A stretch of DNA of 64,000 nt from Actinomadura citrea (GCF_013409045.1 NZ_JACCBT010000001.1:1240001-1304000), one strand, 5' to 3'; counted from the first letter of the stretch, positions 34,916 through 43,198 are shown. The notes: generated by a model from the letters alone, not told the origin. Numbers and translations are program-made.

Positions 34916-35022
34916 GTACCCATACTTTGAATACCAATCCAGGTTGATGGGGCTCTGACCAGCAAGATCACCGCGATGAGCTGGCCGATCGACCTCGCAG
35001 AAGACCGTCCGAAGGAACCCTT

Positions 35023-35433
35023 ATGCCCGTTCCCCCAGACGCCCCGACGCCGGACGCAACAGACACCCACCCACGTCCACCAGGCGGCAACCCACGCGAA
35101 TGGCGAGACGCAGCGCTCGCCTTGATAGCCGCCCTGGATCAGCGCGGCTTAACAGCCAAGCCATGGGGACACGGCGCGGTGATGGCCGTGAACCTGGCAG
35201 GGGAGCCGGCACCCGACAACGCCCTGGGCCAGGCGCTGAGCCCCGGCCTACGCCAAGAGGTCAGATGCCGCCCGCACACTCCCGACCGCGAGCTGTGGTG
35301 GCACTGGGTCTGGTCCGGCCCGACCCGCGGCTCCGAGCCGGAGCTTGAACCGCTGTGCCCGCTGTGGGAGACGGAGCTGGCCGCCGACCGCATCGGACGC
35401 GTCCTCGCCCTCACCAAGGAGAGCGACGCATGA
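35023..35433 (+). CDS. Cassette gene 1 of ICE2: LSPGLRQEV/WVWSGP protein
   Basis: A 136-aa protein with the signature ALSPGLRQEVRCR, WWHWVWSGPTR, LEPLCP and RIGRVLAL shared with the ICE1 product of 7304-7708. An N-terminal Pro/Thr-rich stretch precedes an ALIAALDQRGL helix. ATG start at 35023. It is the first gene of the coupled cassette, transcribed away from the XRE operon. The function is unknown, but conservation of the gene trio on two otherwise different elements shows selection on the set. Confidence 0.75.
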   Translation: MPVPPDAPTPDATDTHPRPPGGNPREWRDAALALIAALDQRGLTAKPWGHGAVMAVNLAGEPAPDNALGQALSPGLRQEVRCRPHTPDRELWWHWVWSGPTRGSEPELEPLCPLWETELAADRIGRVLALTKESDA

Positions 35434-35822
35434 TCGACGAATCCGCCGTGACCCTGCGGCTATGGGGACGCCGAGCCCGCCGTTTCATCCGCTGGTTCGC
35501 CACCAGAGACCGCCAGGACCGCAAGGCCATGTGGCACCTAGACCGCCTCGCCGAAGCACTCGCCGCTCAGGGATGGCGCACAAACCGCCGCTTCCACGTC
35601 TCCCCGGCAACGCTTCGCGTCGGCCCGACCAAGCACGCGCCGGCCACCGAGGAACTCAGCGCCACCCACTTCGGACGATGGGTCTACCTCACCCGCAGCA
35701 GCGCCCAACCCATCCCATGTGCCGACCTGGACCAGGCGGTCACCGAGGTCGAGCGCATCCTTCGGAGCCAGCTCCACGGGCCGAGCCCCCGAAAGGCCCG
35801 ACGGCATGAGCGGCAACGCTGA
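35430..35822 (+). CDS. Cassette accessory protein found only in ICE2
   Basis: A 130-aa protein starting MIDESAVTLRLWGRRARRF at an ATG that overlaps the previous stop (ATGA). It contains a basic helix (WHLDRLAEALAAQGWRTNRRF), a VGPTKHAPATEEL loop, and a helix VTEVERILRSQL. No known domain was recognised and ICE1 has no counterpart at this position, so the cassette can carry extra genes. Confidence 0.68.
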   Translation: MIDESAVTLRLWGRRARRFIRWFATRDRQDRKAMWHLDRLAEALAAQGWRTNRRFHVSPATLRVGPTKHAPATEELSATHFGRWVYLTRSSAQPIPCADLDQAVTEVERILRSQLHGPSPRKARRHERQR

Positions 35823-36012
35823 GACCAAGCGGGCCGCCCGCGTCCTCACAGAGATGTTCCCCGGGGTCCAAGCCTGGTACGGCGAGGCGACGGGGGAGTG
35901 GTGGGCGATGATCTCGCTACCGACCGGGGACCGCCTACTGTCGGCCCCCGACGTTCACCAACTGCGCGAGCAGATCACCCTCACGAGAGCGTGGCCATGG
36001 CATCAGAGGTGA
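35806..36012 (+). CDS. Cassette gene 2 of ICE2: small AWYG/WWAM protein
   Basis: A 68-aa protein, homologous to the ICE1 product of 7071-7304: FPGVQAWYGEATGEWWAMI, a Leu-rich strand, then LREQITLTRAWPW. The ATG at 35806 lies 17 nt inside the preceding gene. It probably forms a small beta-sheet with exposed aromatic residues suited for protein or ligand binding. Its function is unknown. Confidence 0.75.
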   Translation: MSGNAETKRAARVLTEMFPGVQAWYGEATGEWWAMISLPTGDRLLSAPDVHQLREQITLTRAWPWHQR

Positions 36013-36395
36013 ACACCCCCGACCACTCTCCACACCACCCAGGCATCACCACGAGATGCCCGACAACCTGTCTCGGTGTCCACACAGTCGGCGACCTGGT
36101 CACGCTCCTCAGCGCAGTCGCCCGCACGGCTCTGCCAGCCAACACCGAGCCCGACGACAAGCAGCACGACGGGCACACGGAGACCTGCCCCCTGTCCTGC
36201 CTTCACCTTTCCGTCAGAGTCGCCAACGCCCTGAAGTACGCCGACACCCCACCGCGGACCATCGGCGCCCTACTCCGCATGATCCGAACCGACCAACTGA
36301 CCGAGGTCCGCAACATCGGCCGCCGCAGCCTCACGGAAGTCCACCAGGCCCTCACCGCCGCAGGCTTCGACGTCCGCCACACCAACCTGATCTAG
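35997..36395 (+). CDS. Cassette gene 3 of ICE2: RNA polymerase alpha-CTD-like protein
   Basis: A 132-aa protein with CPTTCLGVHTVGDLVTLL in the first half and CPLSCLHLSVRVANALKY, TIGALLRMI, RNIGRRSLTEVHQAL in the second. The second half closely follows the alpha C-terminal domain of RNA polymerase, including the RNxGxxSxxEV helix that in alpha contacts DNA. Four cysteines in two CPxxCL motifs are conserved with ICE1. ATG at 35997; a GTG at 36009 would instead give a GTGA overlap. It could dock at promoters or on RNA polymerase, as inference. Confidence 0.75.
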   Translation: MASEVNTPDHSPHHPGITTRCPTTCLGVHTVGDLVTLLSAVARTALPANTEPDDKQHDGHTETCPLSCLHLSVRVANALKYADTPPRTIGALLRMIRTDQLTEVRNIGRRSLTEVHQALTAAGFDVRHTNLI

Positions 36396-36655
36396 ATCCG
36401 CTCCCGGCCCCTGAGTTGCCATCACAAGGTCCCTGACCAGGCAACCCAGAGGCCGAAGCATGTCCAGAAACCAAGATCACCAGAGGCCCCGGCCCGCCGG
36501 ATGAGAACTTTCTCTACGTCTTCAAGGGCGCCCGCTCCGCGGTCGCCGCCGGTCGGTCCGGGCCGGGCATGCGGCCTCTCCGGGCCGGTCCCGCCCCGGC
36601 CCGCCCAGCTGATCGCGGCGAAAACCGGTGCGAGGGAATCCTTGATCGCTTCCGT
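36396..36655. other. Intergenic region between cassette and HEPN/ATPase operon
   Basis: Two converging units end here. A GC-rich part around 36525-36610 has several GGCCGG/CCGGCC-type inverted repeats and can act as a terminator. Beyond about 36640 base composition drops as the cargo region begins. No gene seen. Confidence 0.4.
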
Positions 36656-38320
36656 CTACTCTGGAAGCAAGCCCTGAAATTGGTCAAGAGAAAGATTCGG
36701 CGCCGCCCTAAGTATACTGATCACTTGGAGAGGCGTGTCGCCAGATTTGACAGGAAGTTTCGTCCTGGTTCTACGCGACACAATCTTTCCATTGACGAAA
36801 TCAAGCACCCTGATGCCTTGCTTCAGGCGGGCACCAGAGAACTGACTCAGGTCGAGCATGAAAGCTTCGGATCGGTGTCCTGCGGCGTGATCATCAGACA
36901 CACTTCCGTCAATAAGGTGTATCAGGCGGAGGTCGAGAAGGTCCGTCAACACATTATAGAGAAGCGGACTGTTCTCCTTCTCCCTATAGCTCACGAGGAA
37001 ATAGGTGTGCTCCGTCTCTTCAAGGCAGAACTTTCTCACGCGCTTCAGCGCTTCAAGAGTGACGGCAGCTACCGCAACGTCAGAAGCGGTGTCCTCCTCT
37101 AGCTCCTGCACCTTGACCTGTGCAGCATCGCCAGCGGCCTGGTTCACATCCTGAACGCCGACCAGCTTGGCATTTGAGCGCCGCTGTGCTTTGACGATCG
37201 CGCTTTTGGCTAGAAGCAAATAGTCGCGAGGAACTGCACCTGAGGCCAACACAAGTCTATCTAGTGCTACCCCGTGAAAGATCTTTGTAAGTGCCGGTAT
37301 GTTCACCCGCTTGGCATACTGTGTGAGAATGCTTTCCAGAAAGCGCTTGGCTTCGCCTGGGTCTTGCAGGGTTACATCCAAGTCCAGGATGTCAGCATCG
37401 TGCATAGTCTGGAGCCCGAGCGGAGGAGAGGACTGGAACCATCTCGTTAGGTGACGTATGGAAGCCACCTTAAGCCAGGCGTCACAATCACGGACACATC
37501 CATGAAGGCGGTCGAGAATCTGAGGCTGTGAGCCCCGTGGGAGATAGTAGAAGTCATCTATAAAGATGAATACGCGGATATTGTTAGCCTCATGAAAGCG
37601 CTTTAGTGCTCGCTGTACCCTCGGGATGAGTCTTATGGCTCGCTCGTCTGGGGCGTTGATCTCCGCAAGAAGCCCACGAATTTCGTCATACAGCTCCGAG
37701 GCCATCACCGAAACTGAAGCATCTGGCCTAATCTGCTGTTGCCTGGCCACGACGTTGCTAATAACTTCTTCTAGGATGTAGAGAAAGACGCGGCTAGGGT
37801 TCTCTTGACGTAGCGTCTGCATATTGACCCAACAAGACAATGATGTCTGTGGATCAAGACTCTGCTTGGCCTCAACGAGTAGGGCTGATTTTCCGGCACC
37901 GCGGCGGCCAAAAATCAAGTGATGGCGGGGAGCTGTCACGGCCGGTAGATTGACGCTCCTGTCCTTGATGTAAGAAAGACTTGGTTGTGCCTCCGAAACT
38001 CGGGCACGGGCAGTAACGAGCCGTGTTAGGTTTGTGGCCCGCTCATCCTGAACCCCATGTGTCAGCGGGGGAACCTTTTCCTCTATAAGTTGAGGAGAAG
38101 CCTTTCTGACAATCACAAACGCTTTCGCTTCGGGTGTAGATATCTCCTCATCGAGTTGATTGCCAACTGCTGCACCAGCAGGCAAATCATTCGCGTCAAC
38201 GAAGACGATGTAATTGATCTCCTCAGGGTATGCTCGGACGGAAATGTCTACAACGTCGATGCTGGCGCGCTGCTTAAATGCTTGCGTGATAAACTCTTGA
38301 GGATTGTTTGCAGGTTTCAT
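36656..38320 (-). CDS. P-loop ATPase, putative defence component
   Basis: A 554-aa ATPase of the STAND or Orc1/Cdc6-like AAA type. A domain of about 110 residues precedes Walker A (GRRGAGKSALL, 138-148). Walker B is VFIFIDDFYYL (250-260), followed by a sensor-like WLKVASIRHLTRWF. The C-terminal 200 residues are helical and may form a winged helix. The ATG overlaps the stop of the HEPN-like gene (ATGA at 38320-38317), so the two are coupled. GC content and codon use are clearly lower in GC than the rest of the window, which points to separate acquisition. Defence is inferred from context, not shown. Confidence 0.72.
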   Translation of the reverse strand: MKPANNPQEFITQAFKQRASIDVVDISVRAYPEEINYIVFVDANDLPAGAAVGNQLDEEISTPEAKAFVIVRKASPQLIEEKVPPLTHGVQDERATNLTRLVTARARVSEAQPSLSYIKDRSVNLPAVTAPRHHLIFGRRGAGKSALLVEAKQSLDPQTSLSCWVNMQTLRQENPSRVFLYILEEVISNVVARQQQIRPDASVSVMASELYDEIRGLLAEINAPDERAIRLIPRVQRALKRFHEANNIRVFIFIDDFYYLPRGSQPQILDRLHGCVRDCDAWLKVASIRHLTRWFQSSPPLGLQTMHDADILDLDVTLQDPGEAKRFLESILTQYAKRVNIPALTKIFHGVALDRLVLASGAVPRDYLLLAKSAIVKAQRRSNAKLVGVQDVNQAAGDAAQVKVQELEEDTASDVAVAAVTLEALKRVRKFCLEETEHTYFLVSYREKENSPLLYNVLTDLLDLRLIHLIDGSVSDDHAAGHRSEAFMLDLSQFSGARLKQGIRVLDFVNGKIVSRRTRTKLPVKSGDTPLQVISILRAAPNLSLDQFQGLLPE

Positions 38321-38874
38321 ACGTAACCACAGCCCTTCTGCTTCAGATACTGGACTACAAGTGCAAGCAAATCTGGAGCTTTTGCACTAAGGTCCAACGC
38401 CGTTGGTTTCCACGATTGAAGATCCGAAGGGTAAGGGTCATAATCTGCTTCATTTCTGTGTCCTCTGGCATCCTTCAAAGCGTTCTGCCATAGCGCCCCA
38501 TTCATAAAATCATCTGGCAACTTTGTAGGCAAGGTAGAATGTGCTTCGTGGTCATCTCCTCCATGCGTAAAGTAGACCAATGTGCGAGCAGAGTGATACA
38601 TTGAATAGTAGTATCTGCTCACGGCGCTTCGGAATTGCGGAGGTCTAGTGTTGACCATTTTGTCGCCAGTTACTATAAACTCCCTCGCTAGCCGCAGGCG
38701 ATCAGCGCATACCTGTTGCTGTAGTTCGTGAAAAGGCTGGCCGGTTTGCGTGCTTATATGCACGCCCTCCGCATAATAGCGAAGGGTCTTTTTGTCGGCC
38801 TTGCTGACCCTAAGCAGTGCCTTCTCTCTGAGCGCGACAGTAGCCGCACTCGCCTGCTGCCTCAGGTTCGCCAC
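38317..38874 (-). CDS. HEPN-like protein, partner of the P-loop ATPase
   Basis: A 185-aa all-helical protein. The middle and end carry the HEPN pattern SRYYYSMYHSARTLVYF, then a final helix with GHRNEADYDPYPSDL. HEPN domains are often RNases or nucleotidyltransferase partners in toxin-antitoxin and phage-defence loci. The usual catalytic Rx4-6H motif is not clear; the RNxADY form is seen instead, so RNase activity is uncertain. It is the first gene of the two-gene operon, in low-GC DNA. Confidence 0.65.
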   Translation of the reverse strand: MANLRQQASAATVALREKALLRVSKADKKTLRYYAEGVHISTQTGQPFHELQQQVCADRLRLAREFIVTGDKMVNTRPPQFRSAVSRYYYSMYHSARTLVYFTHGGDDHEAHSTLPTKLPDDFMNGALWQNALKDARGHRNEADYDPYPSDLQSWKPTALDLSAKAPDLLALVVQYLKQKGCGYV

Positions 38875-39331
38875 CCTCTGAGGATAGCTTCTGCCCTAGA
38901 AGTAGGCGGGTTGATCCAACTGCTTGGCAGAGATCTTCCTCGCGTTGTCAATGAGCCCGAAGGCTGGACGTGCTCGAAGCGGGGTCCTCGCGGCCCCCAG
39001 CCCCCCGCGGGCCGGAGGGCACGCCCGCGCGAAGCGGTCTGTCATACCGTCTCGCCGTTCGCGCGGGCGCACCCTCCGGGACGGGTGGAGGAGCGGGAGG
39101 TCGCAGCGCAGACCGGGGGACCTGTGGGGGGTCCTGATCTTGCTGCGGATCAGAGGGCGCACTGTAGAGAGCCCGAGACATATACAGGACGTCAGCGGCA
39201 GCCGTTAGGTTCGTCAAGCCTTCCTCCGTCCGGCCTCTGCCAGCAGACCACTTCAAGGATCGGCGTGGCAGAGGCCACCTCTGGCCCCTTCACCACCACA
39301 AGTCTCCTAGTACCTCGGAGAGAATGACATC
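38875..39331. other. Divergent region with 110-bp repeat copy 1
   Basis: 457 nt between the HEPN-like and Mrr-like genes, which are transcribed away from each other. It holds a 110-bp structured repeat (38976-39085). Short open frames here are shared noise around the repeat. Promoters for both cargo units must lie here, but none stands out. Confidence 0.5.
38976..39085. repeat. 110-bp structured direct repeat, copy 1
   Basis: About 90% identical to 42916-43025 in the same orientation. The core is a long hairpin: CGCCCGCGCGAA and TTCGCGCGGGCG are exact complements, and the flanking CCGGAGGG/CCCTCCGG extends the stem past a CA/CA mismatch. Copy number two within one element. Confidence 0.8.
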
Positions 39332-40516
39332 ATGGATCTCTCTACCGCACTCGCCGCCTACGATCGAGTGGCACTCAATCTTGATAAATTGGATCGAATC
39401 TGGCAACGGATGCAGGCGCTGCTCCCTGATGGCCCATTCATTGGCGCCGGCACTGATGAAGACGTCATCTACAGCCAGCTTGCAGAGTCTTGGAACTTGA
39501 TCGCTGCCAGCTTGCCAGCAATTGAGGGATGGCGCCTTAAAGCGGAGATCATCAGCTATGCAGACATCGGTCAGAGCCGTATCGACTACCTGATGATTAG
39601 TGAACAGGAGGGTCTAGCTGCATTCGAAGCCAACGTAGGGGCACCAGGCACCGAAGCGATGAGGTATCGCCAGAAGCTCACTCGTGCTCGCCAACTCCTT
39701 GTCCGTCGACGCGGTGCCGAGCTTGTCAGTACCATCGACGAACTTTTGGCAAAAGTACCCATTCAGGGCGACCTAGCCGAAGCGGAGGCTAGTTCTCTCC
39801 TCAGCGCTATAGGTGAGGCTGTCAACGAGATAGAGAGGTTGCTTGGAGAAGGCCTTACCGGAGGCCCGCGCCACAGTGACCTTCACCGGCATTTGCATTT
39901 CGGTGAACCCCACGATCTCCGTGACATCGCCTCGATGGACTGGCCAGCGTTTCGTCCGCATGTCGAGCTTGCCCTCTACGGTGACGAAGATCCGGTACCC
40001 ATCGAGGTGGTGGACCTTTCCTCGCTAGCGACCGCGACTGTCTCACCAGTGTCATCGGCGGTTCGCTGGGACCGGATCGACGCGGATGGTTTCGAGCGCC
40101 TTCTGGCGCGACTCCTGGAACAGTCCGGATCGTATGTTCGTATTACACGCTTGATGCATGTCAATGCGGCCGACGCGGGACGGGACATTGAGGCATACCG
40201 TCGTGTAAACGACGGGCTGGCAGCGGAAAGACTTGAGCGCGTCATCGTCCAGGCCAAGCACTGGCCCACTCGCGGAGTTAATGTTACGGAAATTTCGGAC
40301 CTGGTGAACGCCAAACTGCCCCTTTGGGAGGGCGAGCCCATTCGAGGACTCATCGTTGCCACAACCGGCTCCTTTACTCAAGAGGCGGTCCGTTGGGTAG
40401 ATGATCACAACCGTGCGGCCAAAAGACCGAATATAGATCTCTGGTCCTCTAGCGAGTTGGAAGCACTACTTCGCAAATGGCCGGCAATCTTGGCCGAGTT
40501 CGGACTTATCGGCTGA
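39332..40516 (+). CDS. Mrr-like restriction endonuclease-fold protein
   Basis: A 394-aa protein. The C-terminal 150 residues look like an Mrr-type nuclease domain: DADGFERLLARLLEQSGSY, NAADAGRDIEAYR with Asp at about 285, and ERVIVQAKHW with the QxK motif (Gln307, Lys309), as in PD-(D/E)xK enzymes. The N-terminal 240 residues are helical and unassigned, probably a sensor. It would cleave DNA, perhaps modified or invading DNA. It sits beside the HEPN/ATPase operon in the same lower-GC cargo and is divergent from it. Confidence 0.75.
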   Translation: MDLSTALAAYDRVALNLDKLDRIWQRMQALLPDGPFIGAGTDEDVIYSQLAESWNLIAASLPAIEGWRLKAEIISYADIGQSRIDYLMISEQEGLAAFEANVGAPGTEAMRYRQKLTRARQLLVRRRGAELVSTIDELLAKVPIQGDLAEAEASSLLSAIGEAVNEIERLLGEGLTGGPRHSDLHRHLHFGEPHDLRDIASMDWPAFRPHVELALYGDEDPVPIEVVDLSSLATATVSPVSSAVRWDRIDADGFERLLARLLEQSGSYVRITRLMHVNAADAGRDIEAYRRVNDGLAAERLERVIVQAKHWPTRGVNVTEISDLVNAKLPLWEGEPIRGLIVATTGSFTQEAVRWVDDHNRAAKRPNIDLWSSSELEALLRKWPAILAEFGLIG

Positions 40517-41281
40517 AGCAACGCACCGACTTTGATCCCAAGTTAGTGGCCCTAGGTCAGGGACCCGAACGGTTGCTGAACAGCAGTGGAGTGCCGCAAC
40601 AGTGGCTCACCGGCGCTAACGGGGGTGTACGTCGGCGCACGGTGGAGCTGGGTGGAAGATCTTACTCACCTCCCTACTCTGTCATGTAGGCAGTGATGGC
40701 GACCCGTCGTTTGGTTCGAGGTGACAGTCAAGGCCGGAACCGGTCGCGGCGCTTGGCCGAGCGACGGCACTCGCGCAGGCGCATGGCCACTCATACTCCC
40801 GCCGTGCACGGTGGATTCTGCACTCCGCGGCGACTGGGCCATGCCTCAAGGCTCGGATCGGCTCTTGCCGAATGCGTGCCGAGGTTGGTGCTCGGGAGCG
40901 AGAAGCGGCAGGTCAGGTGCGTTCGGCGGTGGGACTGTGAATCCGCTGGCGTGGGGTCGGGTTGAACTTGACGTGACCGCGTGGCTTCCGGTGTCCGGGC
41001 CGTGGCCGGCCCTGTTCCGGGTCCCCCTGCCTGCGGATGACCGGCGCACTGTGGGGCCGACTGCTAAAGCTGGTGCTAACGGCGGGGCTGGACACGCCTG
41101 GACAGGGGTGGTGGACCCCAGGGGCGTGGGTGATCAATGTCCAGCAGGTCAGCGGACGAGGCTGGACGGGTGTGGATCTTGTTCGTGAGACTCGTAATGA
41201 ACAGGCCGTGAGGCACGGGCATGCTTTCTCAACCTGGAGGAACCGCCTGTTGCGCTGCCGCCGCGTCCCTAAGGTTGAACT
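40517..41281. other. Gene-poor stretch of ICE2
   Basis: 765 nt with no supported gene; the open frames are short and lack domains. Features are a GCGCTAAC motif near 40613, paired TGCTAA motifs at 41062 and 41074 with the 12-bp period also seen at the element ends, and a TGGACGGGTGTGGA stretch near 41162 repeated near 43071. The likely promoter of the next gene is TAAGGT at 41270-41275. Confidence 0.45.
41062..41080. promoter_or_regulatory. Internal pair of TGCTAA motifs
   Basis: TGCTAA at 41062-41067 and TGCTAAC at 41074-41080, the same 12-bp period as the element-end pairs. It may be an extra integrase/Xis site or part of an older duplicated end. Confidence 0.4.
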
Positions 41282-42637
41282 ATGGGCGAGGATGGCATGA
41301 CACCGGGGCATCGGCCGGCCAAGAAGGCGCACGAGGCGTTAGGGTTGTGGTCGATCCGCCGGGCGTTGACGTTCGCGTTCACGGCGGCCGTGATACTTCT
41401 GGTCGCCGCTTGGTTCTTCATTTCCTGGCTGCTGGGCTCACCATCGCACGCCAAACCCAAGCCGTTGGACACCGGCGCACAACTGGAGCTGCTCAAGCTG
41501 GTATTCGCTCTGGTCGCCGGGGTCGGTGCCCTAGTCGCGTTGATCACCGCGTACCGTCGTCAACGCGTCGACGAGGCCGCTGGCGAACGTGCTGAACGCA
41601 TCCAGTCCCATGCCGAGTACGACGCCACCGAACGGCGGGTCACCGACCTGTATGCCCAAGCCGTCGAGCAGCTCGGCCACGACAAAGCCGCCGTACGGCT
41701 CGGTGGCCTGTACTCGCTGGAACGCCTCGCGCACGACCACCCCCAACACCGCCAGACCGTCACCGATGTCGTCTGCGCCTATCTGCGCATGCCCTTCCAA
41801 CTTCCCCCACCACTGACGAGCCAGGGAGAGGAACCCGAGCCCGGCACGCCCTTAGACCCCGCTAGCTACGTTGCTCGACAAGAACTCCAAGTTCGCCTTG
41901 CCGCTCAGCGGCTTCTCCAGCGTCACCTGACCACTACTCCACCCGGCCAGGCCCACCCCGCTACCTACTGGGACGGCATGATTGTGGATCTCACGGGCGC
42001 CCACCTGGTCGATTTCGATTTCAGTCACTGCCGACCGATACAAGCCACCTTCACCGACGCCCAGTTCGGCGGAGATGCCAAGTTCGACCGGGCTCAGTTC
42101 AGTGGAAACCTCGATTCCGGCTGGAACGCCAAGTTCGACGGGGCCCACTTCAGCAGAGATGCCCACTTCACCGGGGTTCAGTTCGACAGAGCCTCTACAT
42201 TCAGCCTAGCCCGGTTCGACGGGCACGCCTGGTTCGTCGGGGTCCAATTTGGTATTGACATCGAGGTCGGATGGGACGCCAGGTTCGACGGTGCCCAATT
42301 TGACGGAGACGCTGATTTCGCCGGAGCGCACTTCAGTGAGAATGCCGAGTTCGAAAGGGCTAAGTTCAGTGGCGACGCCAAGTTTGACGGGGACGTGGTT
42401 GGCGGAACTCAGTTCAGCGGCGACGCCAAGTTCGACGGTGCGCAATTCGACGGATACACCTCGTTCAGGGAAGCGCAGTTCCATAGGGGGGCCAGGTTCA
42501 GCGAAGTGCGGTTCGCGCGCGAACCTGATTTTGCGGATGCCGTGGTTAGCCATCCGGACGGCGACCACGTGTGGCCAGGTCCGTGGCACACGACGCCTGA
42601 TTCTTCCGGGGCAGCCCGACTCGTTCGCCGAGGCTGA
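41282..42637 (+). CDS. Membrane-anchored pentapeptide-repeat protein (ICE2)
   Basis: A 451-aa homologue of the ICE1 protein at 10915-12384. The N-terminal half is nearly the same: GLWSIRRALTFAFTAAV, a second hydrophobic helix (LVFALVAGVGALVALITAYR) and QLGHDKAAVRLGGLYSLERLA. The C-terminal array has Phe every 5 or 6 residues but fewer and more diverged units. TAAGGT ends 6 nt before the ATG, so the message is probably leaderless, as in ICE1. The function is unknown; being next to attR in both elements suggests it travels as right-end cargo. Confidence 0.82.
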   Translation: MGEDGMTPGHRPAKKAHEALGLWSIRRALTFAFTAAVILLVAAWFFISWLLGSPSHAKPKPLDTGAQLELLKLVFALVAGVGALVALITAYRRQRVDEAAGERAERIQSHAEYDATERRVTDLYAQAVEQLGHDKAAVRLGGLYSLERLAHDHPQHRQTVTDVVCAYLRMPFQLPPPLTSQGEEPEPGTPLDPASYVARQELQVRLAAQRLLQRHLTTTPPGQAHPATYWDGMIVDLTGAHLVDFDFSHCRPIQATFTDAQFGGDAKFDRAQFSGNLDSGWNAKFDGAHFSRDAHFTGVQFDRASTFSLARFDGHAWFVGVQFGIDIEVGWDARFDGAQFDGDADFAGAHFSENAEFERAKFSGDAKFDGDVVGGTQFSGDAKFDGAQFDGYTSFREAQFHRGARFSEVRFAREPDFADAVVSHPDGDHVWPGPWHTTPDSSGAARLVRRG

Positions 42638-42915
42638 CGTGACCATGCTGGCGCGCCCCAACCGAACGCCCCACGGAAGTCTGCCGGGCGCAGCCTGCTC
42701 GACTGCCCCGGGGCGTTTCAATCACTCTGCATGGTGTGCCACGGGTCCCAGGCACACTCAGACAGCCTGGCTTAGTGCCGGCTACCAGGCCCGACCCAAC
42801 CTGACCGCACAGCGTGTCGCCTTCCTCCAGACTGCCGGGAGTTGACGGCAACGGTGACAGCGTAATGGCACGAAGGTTGCCGAGCGTAGGAGAGCATGCG
42901 TCGGTTGGGCGAGCG

Positions 42916-43025
42916 TGAAGCGGGGTCTCGCGACCCCCAGCCCCCCGCGGGCCGGAGGCCACGCCCGCGCGAAGCGGTCTGTCACAGCGTCTCGTCGTTC
43001 GCGCGGACGCACCCTCCGGGACGGG
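42916..43025. repeat. 110-bp structured direct repeat, copy 2
   Basis: Same orientation as copy 1 at 38976-39085. The hairpin is kept, with one G-T type mismatch in the right arm (TTCGCGCGGACG). It lies 6 nt before the TGCTAAC pair. Confidence 0.8.
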
Positions 43026-43030
43026 CGTGG

Positions 43031-43050
43031 GTGCTAACGGCGGTGCTAAC
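43031..43050. promoter_or_regulatory. Tandem GTGCTAAC motifs, right-end candidate arm sites
   Basis: GTGCTAAC at 43031-43038 and 43043-43050, a 12-bp period in the same orientation as the left-end pair at 26401-26421. Likely integrase or Xis binding sites about 100 bp inside attR. Confidence 0.55.
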
Positions 43051-43147
43051 AACGGGGTCGGATGATCTTGGACGGGTGTGGACGTTCGGGAGGTTGCGGC
43101 GCTGGTCAGCGGGCACGTGGAGACATGCCTGGACATCGCTGATCTCG

Positions 43148-43198
43148 CTTGTAAACAGAAGGTTAGGGGTTCAAGTCCCCTCGCCGGCTCCCAGCTCA
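43148..43198. repeat. attR of ICE2 (51-bp direct repeat)
   Basis: Exact copy of 26320-26370, the 3' part of tRNA-Thr without its 5' half. It marks the right junction of ICE2 with the chromosome. Confidence 0.95.

Larger units (their letters stand above)
42638..43147. other. ICE2 right-end noncoding stretch
   Basis: 510 nt without a gene. It contains repeat copy 2 (42916-43025) and the tandem GTGCTAAC pair (43031-43050), and ends at attR. The longest open frame on the minus strand only mirrors the repeat and att sequence. Confidence 0.6.
26320..43198. mobile_element. ICE2: complete actinomycete integrative and conjugative element in tRNA-Thr
   Basis: The ends are fixed by a 51-bp exact direct repeat (26320-26370 and 43148-43198) covering the tRNA-Thr anticodon loop to 9 nt beyond the gene. 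Inside are int, xis, rep, small genes, DUF2637, an FtsK translocase and a regulator, then the XRE/cassette module, a lower-GC cargo and a pentapeptide-repeat gene. All backbone reading frames are intact, so the element may be functional. Confidence 0.95.

Noticed and set aside
38896..39162. Small proteins encoded by the 110-bp repeat
   Set aside because: Similar peptides appear at both copies only because the DNA is repeated; changes between copies include an indel that alters the frame.
43148..43198. Second tRNA-Thr gene
   Set aside because: Only the 3' part from the anticodon loop is present; the sequence upstream cannot form the acceptor and D-arm. It is the attR repeat.
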